From Vibrio coralliirubri (lineage in GTDB: Bacteria; Pseudomonadota; Gammaproteobacteria; Enterobacterales; Vibrionaceae), in assembly GCF_024347375.1 (NCBI RefSeq), contig NZ_AP025470.1:2232001-2296000 (forward strand): a stretch of DNA of 64,000 nucleotides, given 5' to 3'. Position 1 is the stretch's first letter; every line of letters begins with the position of its first letter. The position numbers were made by a program, and so were the translations under genes. Positions 1 to 9,375 of this stretch are shown here, in pieces. The notes beneath the pieces are model-generated. The model was given only the letters and a program-made list of their open reading frames with translations, was not told the origin of the DNA and did no database searches.

Positions 1-208
1 TGGCGTTGTGTTTTGGTCGAATACGGTAAGGAAGAGGATTCGAAAAGAGTTTTTCGCCATGTGCATAGCTTTGCTTGGCGTGTTGGTTGATAGCAGTAAC
101 ACCAACCAAAAGTGATACGCCGAGGGTTAAACCAAGCCATACCAAAATAATCTGCAGTGGGTAACGTCGATAGTGACCGAGTAGTGCCTTAACTACGGGC
201 CATAACAT
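1..208 (-). CDS. ABC transporter permease, N-terminal fragment (cut by window edge)
   Basis: Reading leftward from an ATG at 208, the frame is open to base 1 and encodes about 69 residues beginning MLWPVVKALLGHYRRYPLQ, followed by a hydrophobic segment (IILVWLGLTLGVSLLVGV) typical of the first helix of FtsX/MacB-type permeases. The start lies inside the 3' end of the ATPase gene (20-bp overlap), which suggests translational coupling and a two-gene exporter. The remainder lies outside the window, so substrate and full domain content cannot be seen. Confidence 0.8.
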   Translation of the reverse strand, partial: MLWPVVKALLGHYRRYPLQIILVWLGLTLGVSLLVGVTAINQHAKQSYAHGEKLFSNPLPYRIRPKHNA

Positions 209-860
209 GCAGTTGCCCTCCTTGTAGGCGGATCCTGCCATCCATGTGCAGAGCTACTTTTTCACTGTGTGTTACCAACAGCAACGTACATTCTAATTGA
301 CGAGCCAAAGAGGTCAGCAAGCGCATTACCGCTTCTGCATTGCGCTCATCTAAACTTCCGGTCGGCTCATCGGCCAACAAGATTTTCGGTTCCATATACA
401 GCGCACGCGCAATGGCCGCACGTTGTTGTTGGCCACCAGACGCTTCTTCAGGGTAACGGCCAAGTAAAGGCATAAGGTCTAAAGCAGAGAGAATCTGTCT
501 CCAGAGACCTTTGTCTTCAGGTAAGCCTTTTAACTGACGGCAAAAGCGGATGTTATCGGCAATATTTAGCGTTGGCAGTAAGTTGAACTGCTGAAAAATA
601 TGGCCAATGTTGTTTCTGCGATAAGCGGTACGATCACGCTCGGTTGAGTCGTGCATATTGAAGTGAGGGAAAGCAATTTCACCTGAATCCGCTAGGTCTA
701 AACCCGCGATAAGATTCAGTAACGTACTTTTACCTGAACCGCTTTCTCCCATTAATGCCAGCTGGTCACCTTGGTTTAATGTTAATTCAGCACCTTGCAA
801 AACAGGGTGAAACTCCCCCCCATCGACATAGCCTTTACATAGGTCTGACAGCTTTAACAT
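189..860 (-). CDS. ABC transporter ATP-binding protein (LolD/MacB-like exporter)
   Basis: This 223-residue nucleotide-binding subunit has Walker A GESGSGKS (about 38-45), a Q-loop (FQQFNLLPT), the signature SGGQQQRAAIARAL and Walker B ILLADEPTGSLD followed by the switch histidine (VTHS). The short length and the LLPTLNIADN motif put it in the LolD/MacB/FtsE group, which works with FtsX-type permeases in lipoprotein or macrolide export or cell-envelope work. It overlaps the downstream permease by 20 bp, so the pair forms one transporter operon. The exact substrate cannot be told from sequence. Confidence 0.93.
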   Translation of the reverse strand: MLKLSDLCKGYVDGGEFHPVLQGAELTLNQGDQLALMGESGSGKSTLLNLIAGLDLADSGEIAFPHFNMHDSTERDRTAYRRNNIGHIFQQFNLLPTLNIADNIRFCRQLKGLPEDKGLWRQILSALDLMPLLGRYPEEASGGQQQRAAIARALYMEPKILLADEPTGSLDERNAEAVMRLLTSLARQLECTLLLVTHSEKVALHMDGRIRLQGGQLHVMARS

Positions 861-982
861 TAAACAGCTCGCATTAGTTAGAATTTGGAAGGAGAATCTA
901 CACTAATTCCCTGTTAGGAGGAAGTATTTTGAAAGATAGATCACACGCCAACGATAAAGTGATGCGATTGGTGCGCCCTACT

Positions 983-2356
983 TCAACTTCCTATCAAGTT
1001 TTTAATCCATTTTCTTGTTTTCATGCGATAGAGCGACCCACCCCACTTGAGGACTTCTTCCGTTAGGAAAAGCAGATATACCCACTCAGGTGGAAACTTA
1101 AAATAGATAGCCGCGATGGCTGCCAATGGGATACCGATCACCCACTGAGCAATCAAATCTTGATAGAGGCAGAACTTCACATCACCACCCGCTCTCAACA
1201 CCCCAACGATCACAGTTAATGGCACCGAGCGAATGACAATACCCACACTGAGGATCAGAATGAATTTCTCTGAGAGGGCTCTGGTTTCTTCCGTCAATGC
1301 GCTGAAGGCATTGAGTATTGGCGTTTGAACGAAATAGAGAAAAACGGCCACAACGATACTGGTTAAGAAACACAGAATTGTTAAGCCAAGTGCTTGATAG
1401 TAAACCGCTTCATTATTTTTCGCACCAAGCTGGTTACCCACCAGAACCGCTGCCGCATTCGATAAACCAATTAATAAGCTCAATGAGATAGATTCAACCG
1501 GCGTCATGACCGATAGCGCAGCCAGCCCCTGAACGCCCGATTGCCCCATGATCGCGTGATAAGCAAACAAGCCACCCGCCCATGCTAAGAAGTTAAACGT
1601 GGTCGGCAGAGACAGCTTCAAGAAGCGAATCACCTTATCAATCGAAGCTGCTGCTTTAATATCGCAAAACTTAAAAGCCAATAAATGCTTAGAGCAATAA
1701 AGATAACCAAACAAAGTCGCGACTTCAATCGCGCCACTCAGTACCGTCGCAATCGCCGCACCTTTGATTCCAAGCGCAGGAAAGCCTAGGTTACCGAAGA
1801 TCAGCACCCAGTTTAAGAACACGTTAGACAGGATGCCGATACCGCTAAAGAAGGTACTTAGCCCGGGTTTATGCATCGCTCTCAAACCTACAGCCATACT
1901 GCTGACACACGATACTGCTAGCATGCTAAATGAGGTAATGACAATGTATTCAACGCCTAGGTTAATGACCTCTTGAGAGTCAGTCGTCACGCCCATGATT
2001 TGTGCAGGAAATGAAACGAAAAACGCAATGGTCAGTAACGCAAACAGTGTCGAAACTAGCCACGTCAGCGCAGTACTTTCTCTCACACCTTGTCTGTTAC
2101 CCGCGCCCCAATATTGAGCAGTAAGAAGAGCACCGCCCGTGGTAACACCCACCAGCATAATGGTCGTCACGAACATCGCTCGGCTCGCAACACCCACAGC
2201 CGCAATGTCTGCTTCGCCAAGTTGGCCCAACATCAACACATCTACTAAGCCCCGGCTTGAAAACATAATGCTCTGCAAGGTGATAGGCAGTGCAATCGCA
2301 ATAAGCCTGCGAACAAAATCACCTCGTGTGTGATGAATAATTGAAGAGAGCAACAT
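983..2356 (-). CDS. MATE family multidrug/sodium efflux protein
   Basis: The 457-residue protein has the MATE pattern: about 12 hydrophobic segments in two related halves, with AIALPITLQSIMFSSRGLVDVLMLGQLG at the N terminus and the central LTAQYWGAGNRQGVRESTA motif. MATE proteins export cationic drugs in exchange for Na+ or H+ at the inner membrane. It is a single gene between the ABC exporter and a divergently transcribed SDR gene. The 98-bp gap to that gene (2357-2454) holds both promoters. Substrate is not predictable. Confidence 0.92.
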   Translation of the reverse strand: MLLSSIIHHTRGDFVRRLIAIALPITLQSIMFSSRGLVDVLMLGQLGEADIAAVGVASRAMFVTTIMLVGVTTGGALLTAQYWGAGNRQGVRESTALTWLVSTLFALLTIAFFVSFPAQIMGVTTDSQEVINLGVEYIVITSFSMLAVSCVSSMAVGLRAMHKPGLSTFFSGIGILSNVFLNWVLIFGNLGFPALGIKGAAIATVLSGAIEVATLFGYLYCSKHLLAFKFCDIKAAASIDKVIRFLKLSLPTTFNFLAWAGGLFAYHAIMGQSGVQGLAALSVMTPVESISLSLLIGLSNAAAVLVGNQLGAKNNEAVYYQALGLTILCFLTSIVVAVFLYFVQTPILNAFSALTEETRALSEKFILILSVGIVIRSVPLTVIVGVLRAGGDVKFCLYQDLIAQWVIGIPLAAIAAIYFKFPPEWVYLLFLTEEVLKWGGSLYRMKTRKWIKNLIGS

Positions 2357-2454
2357 AGAGAGAGACCTAAACGGAACGTATTGATGAATAAAGATAAATA
2401 TCGCGCTATTATATCAATGTTCGGTTTTTAACCACAGATATAAATGGAGTAACA

Positions 2455-3885
2455 ATGAAGAAAGTACTGGTTTTAGGCGCTTCTGGATATGTTGGTTCGC
2501 AACTCCTCCCTCTCCTGCTTGAGCAAGGCTATCAAGTCACGGCAGCAGCAAGGCATATCGACTATTTAAAGGCACGAACCGAGCCTCACGAAAACTTATC
2601 GCTTGAGTATCTTGATCTGGCCGATCAAGCTGCGACACAAGCCTTAGTCCCCGACTTTGATCTTATCTTCTTTCTCGTCCATGGCATGGCAGAAGGCCAC
2701 GACTTTATCGATTATGAGCTGAACTTAGCCCGTAACTTTGCTTCTGCTCTTGGCCCAAAGAATCAACACGTCATCTACCTGAGTTCTTTACAGCCTCAGA
2801 CTGGCGATTCAGAACACCTTCAAGCGAGAAAGAAAACCGGCGAACTGCTTCGTAAAGGACCAGTACCAGTTACCGAACTTCAAGCTGGCGTGATCATTGG
2901 ACCAGGATCTGCGGCATTCGAGATCATGCGGGATTTCGTATACAACTTGCCTATCATGATTGCGCCAAAGTGGGTCGACTCTAAAGCGAACCCGATTGCC
3001 TTGCAGAACCTGAACCATTATTTACTAAAACTCGCACAAGACACGCCAAACGAAAGCCAAATCTTTGAGGTTGGCGGGCCGGATATTGTCTCCTACCGAA
3101 ACCAGTTCGCTCATATTGCCAAAACTGCCGATCGTCCACTCAGGCTATGGGCGACATCGCTACTGACACCAAAGATTGCTTCATATTGGTTAGGCGTGGT
3201 GACTTCTGTACCGTCCAACATAGGCAGAGCGCTGCTTGCAGGCTTAAAGCACGACTTCATCGCCAGTTCGACCACCATTAGAGAAAAGTACCCTCAGAAG
3301 CTTGTCTCGTTCGAGAGCATGGTTGAACAAGCCATTCACGCTGAAGGAAACTTTGTCAAAAGTAACGTGTGGGGCTTTGATAAAACCGCCTTCAAACGCT
3401 GGCAAGCGGGATACGGTTATTACCCGAAGAAAACAGGCGCAAGTATCACTTCAACCGCGTCATTAGAGTCGCTCTGGCACGTGGCTCAGCAAATCGGAAG
3501 CCCTAAGCAAGGTTACTTCTTCGCCAACGCTTTATGGCGCACCCGCGAATGGTTGGATGTTCTTTTCGGTGGCGGCGTACCGGTTCGACAAATGCCAGAA
3601 GGACCCAATCTAAAAGTCGGTGATAAGATCGACTCTTGGAAGGTTATTCGTTGTGAAGAAAACCAGTTTTTATCTCTACTATTTGGAATGAAAGGCCCGG
3701 GCTTAGGACGACTGGAGATTACCGTTTCTGACCACGGTGATTCTCGCGAGCTAAACATCTCGGCTTGGTGGCATCCAAAGGGCTTTCTAGGATTACTGTA
3801 TTGGTTTGCGATGATGCCAGCCCACCTGTTTATTTTTAAAGGCATGGTAAAGGCAATTGAGAAGCAGGCTAAAGAACAGGATTAA
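2455..3885 (+). CDS. SDR-type NAD(P)-binding protein with C-terminal DUF2867
   Basis: The 476-residue protein begins with a Rossmann motif VLGASGYVGSQLLP (about 5-18), as in atypical (NmrA/complex I-like) short-chain dehydrogenases. The C-terminal 140 residues (from about 335) look like DUF2867, a fusion known in proteobacteria. The start is preceded by a good ribosome site (TGGAGTAACA-ATG). The function is unknown. Candidate roles are an NAD(P)-dependent epimerase/reductase or a redox-sensing protein. The stop codon lies inside the first unit of a 42-bp tandem repeat. Confidence 0.85.
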   Translation: MKKVLVLGASGYVGSQLLPLLLEQGYQVTAAARHIDYLKARTEPHENLSLEYLDLADQAATQALVPDFDLIFFLVHGMAEGHDFIDYELNLARNFASALGPKNQHVIYLSSLQPQTGDSEHLQARKKTGELLRKGPVPVTELQAGVIIGPGSAAFEIMRDFVYNLPIMIAPKWVDSKANPIALQNLNHYLLKLAQDTPNESQIFEVGGPDIVSYRNQFAHIAKTADRPLRLWATSLLTPKIASYWLGVVTSVPSNIGRALLAGLKHDFIASSTTIREKYPQKLVSFESMVEQAIHAEGNFVKSNVWGFDKTAFKRWQAGYGYYPKKTGASITSTASLESLWHVAQQIGSPKQGYFFANALWRTREWLDVLFGGGVPVRQMPEGPNLKVGDKIDSWKVIRCEENQFLSLLFGMKGPGLGRLEITVSDHGDSRELNISAWWHPKGFLGLLYWFAMMPAHLFIFKGMVKAIEKQAKEQD

Positions 3886-4039
3886 AAGCAGATACGGGAT
3901 TCGAGTGTCGAAATGAGAAAAGATTAAAAGCGGATATGGGATTAGAGTAACGAGATGCGAAAAGATTAAAAGCAGATGCGGGATTCGAGTGTCGAGATGA
4001 GAAAAGATTAAAAGCGGATGCGGGATGCGAAAAGACTAA
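3881..4039. repeat. 42-bp tandem repeat, about 3.8 copies
   Basis: Units start at 3881, 3923, 3965 and 4007, each opening with ATTAAAAGC(A/G)GAT and containing GGGATT(C/A)GAGT. Period is exactly 42 bp. Alternate units are more alike (1 with 3, 2 with 4), which suggests duplication of an 84-bp pair. The array begins at the stop codon of the SDR gene and ends before the terminator. It encodes nothing obvious. Confidence 0.9.
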
Positions 4040-4070
4040 AAGTAAATTAGCGACACGCGCTATGAGAGGC

Positions 4071-4095
4071 AAAAAAAGAGCGGATAATTCCGCTC
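4071..4095 (-). terminator. Rho-independent terminator for the DUF2913 gene
   Basis: GAGCGG-ATAATT-CCGCTC forms a 6-bp GC-rich stem. On the minus strand it is followed by a run of seven T residues. It lies 28 bp downstream of the stop at 4123. Confidence 0.85.
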
Positions 4096-4122
4096 TTCGT
4101 ATCTCTCATCTCGAATCCGCTA

Positions 4123-4782
4123 TTAGCCGATAACGCTAATCGGGATCTCAGCCAGTTGGTTACCTTGGTTAGCAGGGTAAACGATGTATTCACCGTGATA
4201 CTTCACCGCAGACTTATAGTCCGTTACTTTGTGAAGCATGAAACCCGCTTCCATCGCCGCTTGGATGAACTCAGCGTGGTTACCACGAACAAACCAGTTC
4301 ATTGGCTTAACCATCAACTCACCGTCGAAAGAGTCGTCACACTGTTTGCCACACAAAGCAAAAGAGTGCTCGCCATCGGTGAAGAATTGAATCTTACCGC
4401 CAGTCGTTAGCTCGTCTTCACTCGATACGCTCCAACCCATCTCGTACATTTTGTCCATGAACGCTTCAACATCACTGTCTTTTAGCGCTTTAGGCTCTTC
4501 GCCTTCAGGGAAAAAACGTCCGTAAAACGCAGAAATGCGTTTAAAGGTAAAAGTTAAATCAGAGTTATTGCCTTTTGAGCGACCCTGTTTCTGCCAACGA
4601 ACTAAGTCAGGCACAATCACGCGATCATAAGCTTGAGATTTAATCGCTTTTGTTACCCAACGAACAAGATAAAGGTTGTTCGCGATAGGTGCGTCGATTG
4701 CTTTGCCAGACTTATGCAGAGCATATAGCTCGCCCAACGCATCGTTCACTAACTTCTGAATTTCAATATAGTATTTTGACAT
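4123..4782 (-). CDS. DUF2913 family protein
   Basis: The protein is 219 residues long from the ATG that overlaps the upstream stop by one base (TAATG), beginning MSKYYIEIQKLVNDAL. It resembles DUF2913, a family seen mainly in Vibrio and relatives whose function is unknown; the LYLVRWVTKAIK segment and the C-terminal NWFVRGNHAEFIQAA region are typical. No signal peptide or membrane segment is visible. The one-base overlap shows translational coupling to the Bcr/CflA pump upstream. A longer in-frame start at 4833 exists but lies inside the pump gene. Confidence 0.75.
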   Translation of the reverse strand: MSKYYIEIQKLVNDALGELYALHKSGKAIDAPIANNLYLVRWVTKAIKSQAYDRVIVPDLVRWQKQGRSKGNNSDLTFTFKRISAFYGRFFPEGEEPKALKDSDVEAFMDKMYEMGWSVSSEDELTTGGKIQFFTDGEHSFALCGKQCDDSFDGELMVKPMNWFVRGNHAEFIQAAMEAGFMLHKVTDYKSAVKYHGEYIVYPANQGNQLAEIPISVIG

Positions 4783-5999
4783 TATGCCTTCTTTCCTAAT
4801 GTCCAATATAGTAATGCTGACAGTATTGCACATGCTGCCATCATCATAGCCATTGGCCCTGCAGTGTCACTTGGTAGCATGGCAACAATTGCCCCCACCA
4901 CAGAACCAGTACCAAATCTTAACGTGCCCGCAAGCGAAGAAGCTGTGCCGGCCATATTCGGGTATCCGCTTAATAGCAGCGCCATTGAGTTACTACCAAT
5001 GGTAGACAGTGTGCCGATAAACAGCATCACGAATGGCACAATACCCCACAAACCGATATCTAACATCCAACCAACTAACAGACCTAAGCCCGCAAACAGT
5101 TGAATGGTTAAGCCGACTCTAAGCATAGCGTGAGAGCCCACTTTCTTAACGATTCGACCGTTGATACTCGTCATCAAGATCATAGCAACAATATTCAAGC
5201 CGAACAGGTAGCCAAACAGATCAGGGCGAACGCCATAGATATCGATGTAAACGAATGAACCTGCCGTTAAGAACGCAAACATCCCTGAGAATGAGAATGC
5301 GCCAGAGAAAATCAGGCCCATCGCCGTTGGGTTCTTACACAGACGGGCGTAGTTACGAATCGTTGTTTTAAAGCGCAGTGGTTGTCGGTTTTCTGCAGGA
5401 AGCGTTTCTGGGATCTTCATCGATACCGCCAGAATCACGATCACCGCAAAAATAGCCAGAACCCAGAAAATTGAACGCCAGCCGAACCACAATGCTAAGT
5501 AACCGCCTATCATCGGAGCAACCAATGGCGCAACTGTCATCACCAAAGTAACGAAAGACATGGTTCTTGCGAAATCTTCACGATCGAACATGTCTCTTAC
5601 TACCGCTTGGATGATAACGGCCGCCGCAGCACCAGCAAAACCTTGAGCGGTACGGATGTAAGTCAGCGCTTCAATACCGTGTGTTGTCGCACTCACCATA
5701 GAAGCGATAGCAAACAAGAACACACCAATAAGCAATACAGGCTTGCGACCATAGCTATCCGCCAACGGGCCATGCAGCAACTGCCCCAACGCGAAACCTG
5801 CGGTATAAGCTGTTAGCGTGATTTGTACTTCACCCGCCGTCACACCAAGATCTTTAGCAATGGTCGGCATCGCTGGCAGATACATATCAATGGCTAGCGG
5901 AGTAAGTGCACCAATCGCGCCAAGAATCAAAAACAGCATTAAGCCTAATTGAGGGGTTTCTGGTTGGGAGCTTGGGCTCTGTGAGGTCGATGTTTGCAT
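4782..5999 (-). CDS. MFS multidrug efflux transporter, Bcr/CflA type
   Basis: The 405-residue protein has 12 predicted transmembrane segments. It carries the Bcr/CflA signatures: AIDMYLPAMPTIAKDLG in helix 1, LADSYGRKPVLLIG in the loop after helix 2, and VRDMFDREDFARTMSF. The family is a proton antiporter for drugs such as bicyclomycin and chloramphenicol. The start at 5999 is chosen over 6017 because GGAG sits just upstream (CGGAGAACC-ATG). It is co-transcribed with the DUF2913 gene. Substrate remains unknown. Confidence 0.9.
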   Translation of the reverse strand: MQTSTSQSPSSQPETPQLGLMLFLILGAIGALTPLAIDMYLPAMPTIAKDLGVTAGEVQITLTAYTAGFALGQLLHGPLADSYGRKPVLLIGVFLFAIASMVSATTHGIEALTYIRTAQGFAGAAAAVIIQAVVRDMFDREDFARTMSFVTLVMTVAPLVAPMIGGYLALWFGWRSIFWVLAIFAVIVILAVSMKIPETLPAENRQPLRFKTTIRNYARLCKNPTAMGLIFSGAFSFSGMFAFLTAGSFVYIDIYGVRPDLFGYLFGLNIVAMILMTSINGRIVKKVGSHAMLRVGLTIQLFAGLGLLVGWMLDIGLWGIVPFVMLFIGTLSTIGSNSMALLLSGYPNMAGTASSLAGTLRFGTGSVVGAIVAMLPSDTAGPMAMMMAACAILSALLYWTLGKKA

Positions 6000-6199
6000 G
6001 GTTCTCCGAATGTTCAACTGATAGAGCTAGGGACTAGCGTGAGTACGCGAGTCAAAGATTGGCTGAGACTTTCCTAGTACCAGTCAACATCATCAGCCGA
6101 CGCTATCCATGGTCGGCTTTACAACGAAAGGGCTATTTCCAGCAAAAGTTGTTTCTTGCTAAGAACAATTTCTTGTTAAGAGCAACTTCTAGCTAAGGA

Positions 6200-6895
6200 C
6201 TACTTCCAGATTGAATCGACTTCTTCTTGCGTTAGGTAACGGTATTCACCTAACTCTAAAGATTCGTCCATCTCAATTTCGCCAATACGTTCACGGTGTA
6301 GTGCTTCTACCTTGTTACCAAGTGCCGCAAACATACGTTTAACTTGGTGGTATTTGCCTTCGTGAATCGTTAGCAGCACTTCACGCTCTGCACGAACTTC
6401 TAGGTGTGCAGGAAGTGTTAGGCCATCTTCGCTCTTAAGCTGGATGCCCTCTTTAAATTTTTCAACGTAATCGTCTTCAACAGGTTCAACCAACCACACA
6501 CGGTACGTCTTCTCGCACTTGTGCTTTGGCGAAGTGATACGGTGAGACCACTTACCATCGTCGGTAATCAACACAAGACCTGTTGTATCAATATCTAGAC
6601 GGCCAGCAAAGTGCAGCTTGTCCATTTTGATTTCATCAAGTAATTCAAACGCGATACGATTTGCGCCATCTTCATGCGAACAAACAAAGCCTTCTGGCTT
6701 ATAAAGCATGATGTAACGTGGGCCGTGAACATTCAGTTCATTGCCTTGCCATTCCACAACGCACTCTTCAGTTACCTTGAGTGAACCGCTTTTTTGAATG
6801 ACATCATTTACTGTCACTGCCTTGGATTTTAATAAGTGTGTTGCTTCTCTTCGAGTGACGCCTAATGCATCGCACAGAAATTTATCTAAACGCAT
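6200..6895 (-). CDS. rsuA: 16S rRNA pseudouridine(516) synthase RsuA
   Basis: From MRLDKFLCDALGVTRREA the protein is 231 residues, the normal RsuA length. It carries an N-terminal S4 RNA-binding domain (about 1-55) and the catalytic loop GRLDIDTTGLVL with the essential aspartate. The TSPKHKCEKTYRV and EGKYHQVKRMF motifs follow. RsuA isomerises U516 of 16S rRNA during small-subunit assembly. It is divergent from radD, the same arrangement as yejH/rsuA in E. coli, which supports both names. The start at 6943 is rejected because it would overlap the promoter region. Confidence 0.93.
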   Translation of the reverse strand: MRLDKFLCDALGVTRREATHLLKSKAVTVNDVIQKSGSLKVTEECVVEWQGNELNVHGPRYIMLYKPEGFVCSHEDGANRIAFELLDEIKMDKLHFAGRLDIDTTGLVLITDDGKWSHRITSPKHKCEKTYRVWLVEPVEDDYVEKFKEGIQLKSEDGLTLPAHLEVRAEREVLLTIHEGKYHQVKRMFAALGNKVEALHRERIGEIEMDESLELGEYRYLTQEEVDSIWK

Positions 6896-6992
6896 GAATA
6901 CCTCAACTAATCTAAGTCGGGTATTATAGTCACCTTTGCTCAATTAGTTGAGCTATTTCACACTATTTGTTTTCCTTCTTACAAGACGCGAT

Positions 6993-8735
6993 ATGTATAC
7001 ACTCCGCCCGTACCAAGCTGATTCTGTAAAATCAGTGATTCATTACTTCAGAAAACACCAAACGCCGGCTGTTCTCGTGCTTCCGACGGGGGCAGGAAAA
7101 AGCCTTGTGATTGCAGACCTGGCAAGGCTTGCGAAAGGTCGAGTGTTGGTACTTGCTCACGTAAAAGAGTTGGTTGAACAGAACCATGAAAAGTATGAAG
7201 GTTACGGGCTGAAAGGCTCGATTTTCTCTGCGGGTTTAGGACGCAAAGAGACCGACCAACAAGTCGTGTTTGCTTCGGTGCAATCTGTGGTGCGAAATCT
7301 CGATTCATTCTCTAACCAATTTTCGCTGTTGGTTATCGACGAATGCCACCGTGTTCCCGATGAAAAGACCAGTAGTTATCAGAAAGTCATCACTCACTTA
7401 CGCGAGAATAATTCGGGCATCAAGGTGCTTGGATTAACAGCGACCCCATATCGTCTTGGGATGGGTTGGATTTATCAATACCACACTCGCGGTCAAGTGC
7501 GTTCAGATGAGCCACGCTTCTTCCGCGACTGTATCTTTGAGCTGCCGATTCGTTACCTGCTCGACGAAGGCTTTCTCACACCAGCACGCATGATTGATGC
7601 GCCTGTACTGAGCTATGACTTCTCCCAGTTAAAGCCAGCGAGTACTGGTCGCTACAAAGAAGCTGAACTCGACATGGTGATCGAGCAATCGAAACGAGCG
7701 ACTCCGCAGATTGTCGACCAGATTGTTCATCTAGCCCAAGACAAGCTAGGCATCATGGTATTCGCTGCCACTGTTCGACACGCGCAAGAGATCCTCGGCT
7801 TATTGCCAGCAGGTGAAGCTTCAATTGTGATTGGCGATACACCAACTCTCGAACGTGACCAAATTATCAGCGACTTCAAAGAACGTAAAATCAAGTTCTT
7901 GGTTAACGTATCGGTATTAACCACAGGTTTTGATGCGCCACACGTCGATTTAATCGCGATTTTACGCCCGACAGAATCCATCAGTTTGTATCAACAAATC
8001 GTTGGCCGTGGCTTACGCCTATCTCCGGGTAAAAAAGAGTGTTTGGTGCTCGACTATGCGGGCAACAGTTACGACCTTTACCAACCTGAGGTCGGCGACC
8101 CTAAACCCGATTCAGACAGTGAAATCATCACCATCCCCTGCCCGGCGTGCGGCTTCAACAATAACTTTTGGGGCAAACTAGACAGCAATGGCTTCTTACT
8201 TGAGCACTTTGGTCGTAAATGCCAAGGTTACTTTACCGATGAAGACACCGGCGAACGCGAACACTGCAACTATCGTTTCCGAGCGAAATATTGCGGTGAA
8301 TGTGGTGCTGATAATGACATTGCTGCGCGCATTTGTCATGAGTGCGATGCAACCTTAGTCGACCCAGACAAAAAGCTGAAAGAAGCGCTGAATCTAAAAG
8401 ATGCCTTGGTATTTGAATGTTTAGAAATGGACCTCAACGTGCTTAAGGACGACAAAGGTAAATCACAACTTAAGGTCACCTATCGCGGGGAAAACCAAGC
8501 GCAAGTGCATGAGTTTTGGTCATTAACCACCAAAAAGCAGAAGCAAAACTTCAAAGACCAGTTTGTTCGCCCTCACCTTGCAGACAGACATCGCCCTTTT
8601 GAAGAAGCCTCGCCAACGAAAGTGGTTGCTCACCAACATAGATTCCGCCCACCTCAATTCGTGATTGCACGTAAGGTCGGACGCTTTTGGAAAATGAGAG
8701 ACAAGATATTCGAAGACGAACTACAGCAGCGTTAA
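6993..8735 (+). CDS. radD: DEAD/DEAH-box ATP-dependent helicase RadD (YejH)
   Basis: Starting at MYTLRPYQADSV (580 residues), the protein has SF2 motifs: Q-type LRPYQ, Walker A PTGAGKS, DECH box, LTATPYR (motif III) and a C-terminal helicase domain with QQIVGRGLRLS (motif VI). Cysteine pairs CPACGF, CGECGAD and CHECDAT form zinc-finger-like elements. This layout matches RadD, a DNA-repair helicase that interacts with SSB/RecA. The in-frame start at 6948 adds 15 unsupported residues. Divergence from rsuA matches the E. coli order. Confidence 0.9.
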   Translation: MYTLRPYQADSVKSVIHYFRKHQTPAVLVLPTGAGKSLVIADLARLAKGRVLVLAHVKELVEQNHEKYEGYGLKGSIFSAGLGRKETDQQVVFASVQSVVRNLDSFSNQFSLLVIDECHRVPDEKTSSYQKVITHLRENNSGIKVLGLTATPYRLGMGWIYQYHTRGQVRSDEPRFFRDCIFELPIRYLLDEGFLTPARMIDAPVLSYDFSQLKPASTGRYKEAELDMVIEQSKRATPQIVDQIVHLAQDKLGIMVFAATVRHAQEILGLLPAGEASIVIGDTPTLERDQIISDFKERKIKFLVNVSVLTTGFDAPHVDLIAILRPTESISLYQQIVGRGLRLSPGKKECLVLDYAGNSYDLYQPEVGDPKPDSDSEIITIPCPACGFNNNFWGKLDSNGFLLEHFGRKCQGYFTDEDTGEREHCNYRFRAKYCGECGADNDIAARICHECDATLVDPDKKLKEALNLKDALVFECLEMDLNVLKDDKGKSQLKVTYRGENQAQVHEFWSLTTKKQKQNFKDQFVRPHLADRHRPFEEASPTKVVAHQHRFRPPQFVIARKVGRFWKMRDKIFEDELQQR

Positions 8736-8915
8736 GGTTAACAATAAAGGTAAGTCTTACGTTCTTAACACTCGGCAATTAATCTTATGTATTAAAGCCT
8801 GCGCCAGTTAAGCGTTAAGTTTTTCGGTATCAAATTCTCATTATTAATCAGGTTCACTTTCTGTTCAGAATTACTTTTTTATACTGAACGCTATCAACCT
8901 TCTCTAGGATTCGCT

Positions 8916-9314
8916 ATGTTTAGTAAAGCTATGATTTCTTTGTTTTCTATAAGCTTAGGCTTATTTGTTTCTGCTGGCGCATGGGCTGACTCACATCATA
9001 ATGGTCATGAATTGGTGCAGGACGTTCACAAAGCAGGAACCAGCATCGAATTTGAAGAAGACCAAGACGAAGTCTATGAAGCCGTACGAGAAGGCTACAT
9101 TCGCCCTTTCTCAGAAATGTATGCAGCGGTTGAAAACGATCTTCATGGCAGAATCATTAAAGTAGAACTAGAAGAAGATGACGACATTTGGGTCTATGAA
9201 CTAAAAATCAATTACCAAAACAACATCATCAAAGTCGAATACAACGCTGAGACGTTAGAAATGCTTATGATCAAAGGCCGCAACTTTAAAGACGCAATTA
9301 AACACAGCGACTAG
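8916..9314 (+). CDS. PepSY-domain periplasmic protein
   Basis: This 132-residue protein has a signal peptide (ISLFSISLGLFVSAGAWA, cleavage near residue 24). A single PepSY-like domain follows, with the typical D-x-W-V-Y-E-L-K-I strand and NAETLEMLMI end. It starts 61 bp before an OmpR-type regulator, so it is probably part of that two-component operon and may modulate the sensor or respond to the same signal. Vibrio carRS/vprAB-type loci have a similar neighbour. Exact orthology is not proven. Confidence 0.8.
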   Translation: MFSKAMISLFSISLGLFVSAGAWADSHHNGHELVQDVHKAGTSIEFEEDQDEVYEAVREGYIRPFSEMYAAVENDLHGRIIKVELEEDDDIWVYELKINYQNNIIKVEYNAETLEMLMIKGRNFKDAIKHSD

Positions 9315-9375
9315 TTACGTACGACGAAGAGCTAAGCACAACGAATAGTCATTACAAGAATTAAGAAGAACAATT

